From Rubrobacter sp. (GTDB taxonomy: Bacteria; Actinomycetota; Rubrobacteria; Rubrobacterales; Rubrobacteraceae), in contig JADDPY010000605.1 of NCBI GenBank assembly GCA_016781635.1, positions 3,651-15,254 of the forward strand: a stretch of DNA of 11,604 nt, read 5' to 3'. Shown piece after piece: positions 7,580 to 11,604 of the stretch (position 1 is the first letter of the stretch; every line of letters begins with the position of its first letter). The notes beneath the pieces were generated by a model, which saw only the letters and a program-made list of their open reading frames with translations, did not search any database and had not been told where the DNA came from. The translations under genes were made by a program, and so were the position numbers.

Positions 7580-9169
7580 TTACCCGCCCGCTCTGGAGCT
7601 TAGGAACCTGATCACCGCGTACATTATAGCCGCGAGGCCGAGGGAAGTCATAGCCTCGGAGAGTGCCGCCGGCGTTTCCGAGACCGCGAGTGCGTACCCT
7701 AAGACCCCGCCGCCCACCGCCGCGACGAGCCCCAGGGCCCACTGGCCCACCCACTCCGCCGCCGAGACGATCCCGGCCATCATCGCCCACAGCCCGACCA
7801 GGAGCCCGAGCGAGGGATAAGCTCCGACGAGCGCCTCACCCTGGCGGAGAAACTCCGCGGGGCCGAAGCCCAGCGGTAGGTTCCCCAGGGAGAGACCGAG
7901 ATATGGGAGAACGCCGTCCTCCCAGGCCAGGTCATAGGCCACGAGGGAAGCTGCCCCCATCGCCGCCGACGGGACGGCCCCCAACGGACGCATGAGCGCC
8001 CCTAACAGGAGTGGCAGCCCTGCCCCCAGCCCCAGACCCGCGAGCGGGATAGAGAGCAGCGGTCCCAACGGCAGACGACTTATCCCGCCGCTGACGGAGC
8101 TTGCGGCGACCCACAGGCCCCCCACGGCCGGCAGCAGCGCCGCAAGCCCGAAGGAGATCTCGCCGGCCCTCGCCAGGGCCACGGCGAGGGCCACGATTAC
8201 TCCGAGGGCCCCGAGGCGCGGTAGGAGATAGCCGAGCACCCCGAACCCCGCCGCTACGCCCAGGGAAGCGGCGTCGTTCAAGAGCAGACCGGCCACGAGA
8301 TAACCGAGCCAACCGGCCACGAGCCCGTTCACCGCCCGTAAGAGGTGTCCCGCGTAGCGACCGTTCTTCTTCGGGGGCTGGTCCAGGATCTTTGTCCGGG
8401 AGCCGGTGCTATCCCGGCGTCCGGTGAGGAGCTTGAGGGCCGCGCTGGCGCCCTTCGGGCGGTGGTCCGGGTTGGGGGAGGTCGCGCGGTTCACGAACTC
8501 CTGGAGGCGCCGCGGCGGCTCCTCCGGTTGGCGGGACAGGAGGGCTCGGGCCGTGGCGCCGACGGCGTAGATATCGGTTAGCTCGGTAGGGTTCTCGCCG
8601 TCCAGGATCTCGGGCGCTATGTAGCCCGGGGTCCCGACGGCATAGCCGACCTGGGTCAGGCGCGTGTCCCCGGCCCGGTAAGCGACCCCGAAATCCGTGA
8701 GCTTCACCCGCCCGCGACCGTCCACGAGTACGTTCTGCGGCTTTATGTCGCGGTGGATGATCCCGCGCGAGTGCGCATACTCCAGCGCCGAGAGGATCTG
8801 GACGAGCGAGTCGATTACGTCGTCGATCCTATAATGCCTCGCGGCGACGTCGAGGGGCTCCCCCCGCACGAACTCGGTTATGAGGTAGATCTCCAGATCA
8901 CCCGGGATGACCTCCAGGGTCTCCACGATGTTCGGGTGCTTGAGTTCCTCGGCGATCTGTCCTTCTCTCAGGGCCCGCGAACGCTCCCCGTAGCTGTAGA
9001 CGGGGATAACCTTGACGGCGACCTCCCGGCTCCCCCGGAAGTAGCCCTTCTTGCCGTCGACGGAACGTGCCCGCCAGACGGTGGCGAAGCCGCCGCGGCC
9101 GACCATTTCCGCGAGCGCGTAGCGGCCCTGACCGGGACCCTCGCCGCCGATGTACTGCGTCCCTCCCAT
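7580..9169 (-). CDS. Ser/Thr protein kinase fused to a polytopic membrane domain
   Basis: A 529-residue protein with an N-terminal Hanks-type kinase and a C-terminal membrane domain. Kinase motifs are intact: GRGGFATV (24-31), Lys53 in AVKV, HRDIKPQN (139-146), DFG (159-161), an activation loop with Thr169/172/180, and APE (185-187); the domain ends near 250. A basic linker with TKIL (259-262) leads to about eight to ten hydrophobic segments (about 279-525) rich in Gly, Ala and Leu, with no PASTA or other outer sensor domain and only short loops. I do not recognise the membrane domain as a transporter family. The gene is first in the fhaA-pknB unit, where mycobacteria have no kinase; pknA, expected next to pknB, is absent here. 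ATG at 9169 has no Shine-Dalgarno but a good -10 box 8 bases upstream, which fits a leaderless transcript. Role as a membrane sensor or FhaA-docking kinase is inference. Confidence 0.9.
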   Translation of the reverse strand: MGGTQYIGGEGPGQGRYALAEMVGRGGFATVWRARSVDGKKGYFRGSREVAVKVIPVYSYGERSRALREGQIAEELKHPNIVETLEVIPGDLEIYLITEFVRGEPLDVAARHYRIDDVIDSLVQILSALEYAHSRGIIHRDIKPQNVLVDGRGRVKLTDFGVAYRAGDTRLTQVGYAVGTPGYIAPEILDGENPTELTDIYAVGATARALLSRQPEEPPRRLQEFVNRATSPNPDHRPKGASAALKLLTGRRDSTGSRTKILDQPPKKNGRYAGHLLRAVNGLVAGWLGYLVAGLLLNDAASLGVAAGFGVLGYLLPRLGALGVIVALAVALARAGEISFGLAALLPAVGGLWVAASSVSGGISRLPLGPLLSIPLAGLGLGAGLPLLLGALMRPLGAVPSAAMGAASLVAYDLAWEDGVLPYLGLSLGNLPLGFGPAEFLRQGEALVGAYPSLGLLVGLWAMMAGIVSAAEWVGQWALGLVAAVGGGVLGYALAVSETPAALSEAMTSLGLAAIMYAVIRFLSSRAGG

Positions 9170-9177
9170 CAGCCGGT

Positions 9178-9207
9178 ATTGTATAGCCCTCTCGCGACGC
9201 TTGTTAC
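9178..9207 (-). promoter_or_regulatory. Candidate promoter for the kinase-fhaA-pknB unit (leaderless type)
   Basis: Read on the minus strand, a -35-like GTAACA (9207-9202) is followed after 18 bases by a -10-like TACAAT (9183-9178). The ATG of the kinase gene lies 8 bases further, so the transcript would start at or within a few bases of the start codon. No Shine-Dalgarno is present between -10 and ATG, which agrees with a leaderless mRNA, common in Actinomycetota. Read by eye only. Confidence 0.5.
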
Positions 9208-9235
9208 CGGGGTACGTTGCCGCCCCGCCGTCCTA

Positions 9236-9586
9236 CTACCGATCTCCCTCTGAGCCTTGCTTCCGCCGGGCCCGTCGGAGCGCCTTCGCCCGCGCGTCGA
9301 GGGCGTCTATGAGCGCCCGGAGGGCCGGATCGCCGACGGGCTCGTACACGCGCACCGTGTGGCTCCATGCGCCTTCTTCGACCTCGACCGTGTACAGCCG
9401 GAGGTCGGCGGACCCGGGCGGCGGCTCTTCGGGACCTTCCGGCCTCTGGAAGAAGCGCGCCTCCTCGACGCAGCGCACGAGCTCGGTGGCCTCCTCCTCC
9501 TGTAGCTCGCCCGTATCGATCTCGACCGGGGCTCGTAGCCCGGGGAAAGACGCGAAACCCCCCTCGGTCCGAAACTTGAGGCGCAC
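9236..9586 (-). CDS. Emfourin-like proteinaceous inhibitor of protealysin-type M4 peptidase
   Basis: A small protein of 116 residues, no signal peptide or membrane segment. Its pattern resembles the emfourin family as I know it: an N-terminal strand with TEGGFASFPGL (7-17), a helix with hydrophobic spacing (about 28-45) ending in EARFFQRPE, then ADLRLYTVEVE (60-70), SHTVRVYE (75-82) and a final helix with LRALIDAL (89-96). A highly charged Arg/Lys tail (98-110) follows. The gene begins 17 bases after the stop of the M4 peptidase gene, the arrangement known for protealysin-like peptidases and emfourin. I chose GTG at 9586 because GGGAG lies 5 bases upstream and the product begins at the conserved first strand; an upstream extension would overlap the peptidase gene widely. 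Expected role: tight binding of the mature peptidase to protect the producing cell. Confidence 0.82.
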   Translation of the reverse strand: MRLKFRTEGGFASFPGLRAPVEIDTGELQEEEATELVRCVEEARFFQRPEGPEEPPPGSADLRLYTVEVEEGAWSHTVRVYEPVGDPALRALIDALDARAKALRRARRKQGSEGDR

Positions 9587-9603
9587 GGCGACTCCCGTTC
9601 TTC

Positions 9604-10677
9604 CTAGGCCGCAGGTATCCCGACACCGTCCCAGGCTGCGCGGACTGCCCGCTCCTCGAGACCGCCGGGCCCGTAGAGGGAGGCCGCGGCTCTCGCGGTG
9701 AGCCGGGCGAACCTCCTGAAGCCGGTGTCGGGCTTCAACCTGGGATCGATCGCCGTGGCGTTCCAGATTCTGCCGGCGACCTCCCAGGCGTTCCCCCCCA
9801 GCGCCGCGGCGGTGAGGTAGAAGGCCCGGTTGGGGATGCCGGAGTTTATGTGTACGCCGCCGTTGTCCTCGAAGGTCCTGACGAAATCGTCCATGTGAGC
9901 GGGCTGGGGGTCCTTGCCGAGGACCGGGTCGTCGAAGGCCGTGCCCGGCTCCTTCATCGAGCGGAGCGCCACCCCGTTCACCCCTTCTGCGAGGAGGCCC
10001 GCCCCGATGGTCCAATCCGCCTCCTCCGCGGTCTGACCGAGGAGGTACTGCTTCACCAGGGAGCCGTAGACGTCCGAGAGGTGCTCGTTCAGCGCGCCTG
10101 GCTGCTTGAAGTAGTTCAGCCCGGATTTGTACTGGGTCACGCCGTGGGAGAGCTCGTGGCCTATGACGTCCAGCGAGATCGTGAAGCGGTTGAAGAGCTC
10201 GCCGTCCCCGTCGCCGAAGACCATGCGCGTCCCGTCCCAGAAGGCGTTGGTGTAGTCCACGCCGAAGTGGACGTGGCCGTCGAGCGGCAGCCCATCGTCG
10301 TCGATGGAGTCGCGGCGGTACACCTCCCAGAAGAAGTCGTAGGTGGCGCCCAGGCCGTCGTAGGCCTCATCCACCGCGGTGTCCCCGCTCGGGCCTTGCC
10401 CCTCGGCTCGCGCCACCCTGCCCGGTAGATCCTGTGTGTTGCCGACGTCGTAGATCGTGCGCCTTTTCTGGCCTTCCGGGTCAAGCGCCCCGCTCGTGCC
10501 CATGCGTGGGGTGCGCGACGGGGTCGTGACCTGGCGCAGCGAACGGAAGGTGCCGTCGCTCGCAAGGGCGCGCGTCGCTACCTCCCGCTGCTCGGGGGAG
10601 CCGTTTCGGGCGATCTCACGCAGCACGTAGGGGGGCAGCAGGCAGAAGACGGGGTTGCGGCAGGTGGCATGATTCAA
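9604..10677 (-). CDS. Protealysin-like M4 (thermolysin family) metallopeptidase precursor
   Basis: A zinc metallopeptidase of 357 residues. No signal peptide is visible; instead there is a short propeptide of the protealysin kind with FCLLPPYVLREIARNGS (11-27), containing the PPY motif of this subgroup. The M4 catalytic signature is complete: HELSH (174-178) for zinc binding and the catalytic Glu175, NEHLSD (197-202) with the third zinc ligand Glu198, and DNGGVHINSG (271-280) with the transition-state His276. The length is close to protealysin precursor (about 340), much shorter than secreted thermolysin precursors. The start is TTG at 10677, supported by AGGAG 6 bases upstream; no ATG is available in frame. 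Without a signal peptide it probably matures in the cytoplasm or is exported by a non-classical route. The inhibitor gene follows directly. Cys6 and Cys12 flank the propeptide start. Confidence 0.95.
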   Translation of the reverse strand: MNHATCRNPVFCLLPPYVLREIARNGSPEQREVATRALASDGTFRSLRQVTTPSRTPRMGTSGALDPEGQKRRTIYDVGNTQDLPGRVARAEGQGPSGDTAVDEAYDGLGATYDFFWEVYRRDSIDDDGLPLDGHVHFGVDYTNAFWDGTRMVFGDGDGELFNRFTISLDVIGHELSHGVTQYKSGLNYFKQPGALNEHLSDVYGSLVKQYLLGQTAEEADWTIGAGLLAEGVNGVALRSMKEPGTAFDDPVLGKDPQPAHMDDFVRTFEDNGGVHINSGIPNRAFYLTAAALGGNAWEVAGRIWNATAIDPRLKPDTGFRRFARLTARAAASLYGPGGLEERAVRAAWDGVGIPAA

Positions 10678-10683
10678 AGCTCA

Positions 10684-10688
10684 CTCCT
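10684..10688 (-). promoter_or_regulatory. Shine-Dalgarno site deciding the TTG start of the M4 peptidase
   Basis: AGGAG on the minus strand, six bases before the TTG at 10677. It is the best ribosome-binding site in the window and supports a TTG start where no in-frame ATG exists. Confidence 0.7.
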
Positions 10689-10786
10689 ATGGTCGGGTCC
10701 GGCTCGGGGGTCGGGGCGTCCTTCCGACAGCCTACCCGCGACCTCCTCCGGGGACACGGCCCTCCGGCAGTCCGCGGCGGCTCCAG

Positions 10787-10794
10787 CGTATAAA
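10787..10794. promoter_or_regulatory. AT-rich box in the divergent intergenic region, possible -10 element
   Basis: The 119-base gap between the M4 peptidase and the divergent pilin-like gene (10678-10796) is GC-rich except for CGTATAAA. On the plus strand TATAAA (10789-10794) could be a -10 for the pilin-like gene, with transcription starting near the TTG 10797 or GTG 10806 codon. On the minus strand the same bases read TTTATACG and could serve the peptidase with a leader of about 100 bases. No good -35 is seen on either side, so this is weak. Confidence 0.3.
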
Positions 10795-10796
10795 CT

Positions 10797-11312
10797 TTGC
10801 CCAACGTGAGCGACGGGTTTGTACAACGGGGGCACGACGAGAGACCGGGGAGCGAGGTAGCAAGTCCCGGGCGCGCGAGTCGCCGTGTCCTGCCCGCCCT
10901 TCTGGCGGGTCTGCTCGTCCTATCGCTGCTCTCGGCGATGGCCGTGCCCCTTCTGCTGGATCGGTCGTCGACGGACAGCGACGACCAGGCCAAGGGGCTC
11001 CTCCTCGGGGCATCGTCGGAGATGGAAGCGTGCGCGGCATCGGCGGGCGGATCGTTCGAGGGCTGTGGTGCCCGGCGCATGAGGGAGCTTTCGTCCGGCA
11101 TCGAGTGGCGCGAGGGGGTTGCACCATACGGCCTGGGCTGGGGAGACGGCAGGGTGGGCAGGGTCTACGTCTCCGTCACGCCGGGCGGGGGAAATGCGAA
11201 CTCCTACAGGTTGGAGACGACTAGCGGGAGCGGGTACGTCTTCTCCTACGAGTACTCGGGCGGCTCGGTGACAAAGGTCGCGAAGGGCAGCAGCGAACCC
11301 GAGCCCTGGTAG
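10797..11312 (+). CDS. Small membrane-anchored protein with type IV pilin-like layout, no prepilin cleavage motif
   Basis: An uncharacterised protein of 171 residues, divergent from the peptidase. A polar N-terminus of about 30 residues ending in RASRR precedes one hydrophobic helix (about 31-54) ending in AMAVPLLLDRSS. It is followed by an amphipathic region with QAKGLLLGASSEMEAC, then a Cys79-Cys90 pair, and a beta-strand-rich, Gly/Ser-rich C-terminal part. The transition AVPLLLDR, the AK-x-x-L-x-x-A-x-x-E-M-E pattern and the C-x10-C spacing resemble actinobacterial type IV pilins and pseudopilins. However, the class III signal (Gly/Ala followed by FTLIE) is missing and no Glu lies at +5. 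GC-rich third codon positions support coding. The start is uncertain: TTG 10797 or GTG 10806, neither with a clear Shine-Dalgarno. It might be a degenerate minor pilin or an unrelated type II membrane protein. Confidence 0.65.
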   Translation: MPNVSDGFVQRGHDERPGSEVASPGRASRRVLPALLAGLLVLSLLSAMAVPLLLDRSSTDSDDQAKGLLLGASSEMEACAASAGGSFEGCGARRMRELSSGIEWREGVAPYGLGWGDGRVGRVYVSVTPGGGNANSYRLETTSGSGYVFSYEYSGGSVTKVAKGSSEPEPW

Positions 11313-11335
11313 ATCTTCCGGGGATGAGCGCCGTC

Positions 11336-11521
11336 CTAAAGGTTCGTCGCCTTGCCTCTGGCCCATGACGTAGGGTTCCTGCCGAACCTCTTCGTCAGGT
11401 ACGGTGCCGCATAGACCTCTTGGAGCAGCTTACCTACAGGCCGCCCCTCCTTCGCCGGGAGCGAAGACCGTCGGTGCCGATGAAGATCAACCGGGTGGAA
11501 CGCTAGCGCCGTGCGGGATCT
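11336..11521 (-). pseudogene. Possible gene remnant (open frame of about 61 codons without start)
   Basis: The minus-strand frame is open between a TGA (11524-11522) and a TAG (11338-11336) but has no ATG, GTG or TTG near its beginning. Its C-terminal half reads like an ordinary folded protein end, with GKLLQEVYAAPYLTKRFG and NPTSWARGK. I do not recognise the family. A second open frame (11487-11604), running in from the right edge and ending with a TGA, overlaps it in another frame, as would be expected if a frameshift broke one gene. Chance open reading in GC-rich DNA is an equally good explanation. Confidence 0.25.
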
Positions 11522-11539
11522 TCAAATCCTCCACGGCGC
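11506..11539. repeat. Inverted repeat, 8-base arms
   Basis: GCGCCGTG at 11506-11513 and its exact reverse complement CACGGCGC at 11532-11539 are separated by 18 bases. No T-run follows, so it does not look like an intrinsic terminator. It lies about 190 bases past the pilin-like gene and may be a weak hairpin or a protein-binding site, or chance in GC-rich DNA. Confidence 0.35.
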
Positions 11540-11583
11540 GGCTATAGACGGCTCCAAAACCCCGGCCCTGGCGCAATATCGCG

Positions 11584-11604
11584 CTTCGCGACGTGAAGTT
11601 TTTT
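11584..11604 (+). terminator. Weak intrinsic terminator-like hairpin at the window edge
   Basis: CTTCG and TGAAG (11584-11588 and 11594-11598) can form a 5-base stem, one pair being G-T, with a 5-base loop, followed by six T residues up to the last base. The stem is short for a terminator and lies 270 bases past the pilin-like gene. The sequence beyond the edge is unknown. Confidence 0.3.

Larger units (their letters stand above)
11313..11604. other. Right-edge region without a convincing gene
   Basis: The last 292 bases hold no reading frame with a good start and ribosome site on either strand. Two short minus-strand open frames (11336-11521 and 11487 to the edge) lack starts inside the window and may be remnants of a decayed gene. 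There is also an inverted repeat and an edge hairpin, listed separately. Confidence 0.5.

Noticed and set aside
6693..7790. FhaA extended by 73 residues to an upstream start at 7790
   Set aside because: The extra residues are Gly/Arg-rich and only reflect the membrane-domain codons of the upstream kinase in another frame. The TTG at 7571 has a ribosome-binding site and gives the family N-terminus.
9236..10015. Emfourin-like protein extended to 259 residues
   Set aside because: The extension overlaps the catalytic M4 peptidase sequence over 400 bases and is low-complexity; the GTG at 9586 with GGGAG upstream fits the known family length.
10920..11366. Minus-strand open frame of 148 codons opposite the pilin-like gene
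   Set aside because: No hydrophobic core or recognisable pattern; the plus-strand frame has a coherent membrane helix, a Cys pair and GC-rich third positions.
1..11604. CRISPR arrays, tRNA or rRNA genes, insertion sequences, riboswitches
   Set aside because: No regularly spaced direct repeats, cloverleaf-like segments, transposase motifs with terminal repeats or recognisable riboswitch cores were found by eye.

Overview
The window is about 65-70% GC by eye, uses many GTG and TTG starts, and holds the cell-wall growth and Ser/Thr kinase signalling cluster typical of Actinomycetota. The order fhaA-fhaB-pstP-rodA-pbpA-pknB matches the mycobacterial cluster in layout. The absence of pknA, the extra membrane kinase and overall protein character suggest a deep-branching actinobacterium; Rubrobacter or a relative is my best guess, not proven.

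Layout, right to left on the minus strand: (1) 10677-9236, a protealysin-like M4 metallopeptidase gene followed 17 bases later by a gene for an emfourin-like protein, the proteinaceous inhibitor of this peptidase group. (2) 9169 to beyond position 1, seven tightly packed genes: a Ser/Thr kinase fused to a polytopic membrane domain, fhaA, fhaB, the PP2C phosphatase pstP, the SEDS glycosyltransferase rodA/ftsW, the class B penicillin-binding protein pbpA, and pknB with four PASTA domains, cut by the left window edge. Gaps are 2 to 9 bases and rodA/pbpA overlap by four bases, so they are very likely one transcription unit. A leaderless-type promoter is visible just before the first kinase.

On the plus strand at 10797-11312 is a divergently transcribed small membrane-anchored protein that resembles a type IV pilin in layout but lacks the prepilin cleavage motif. 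The last ~290 bases (11313-11604) hold no convincing gene, only short open frames that might be remnants, an inverted repeat and a weak terminator-like hairpin at the very edge.

Functionally, PknB senses muropeptides or lipid II through PASTA domains; PstP reverses its phosphorylations; FhaA and FhaB are phosphothreonine readers; RodA and PbpA form the peptidoglycan polymerase/transpeptidase pair. The additional polytopic kinase directly in front of fhaA is the least ordinary component and may take the role of PknA or act as an FhaA-recruiting membrane platform (inference).
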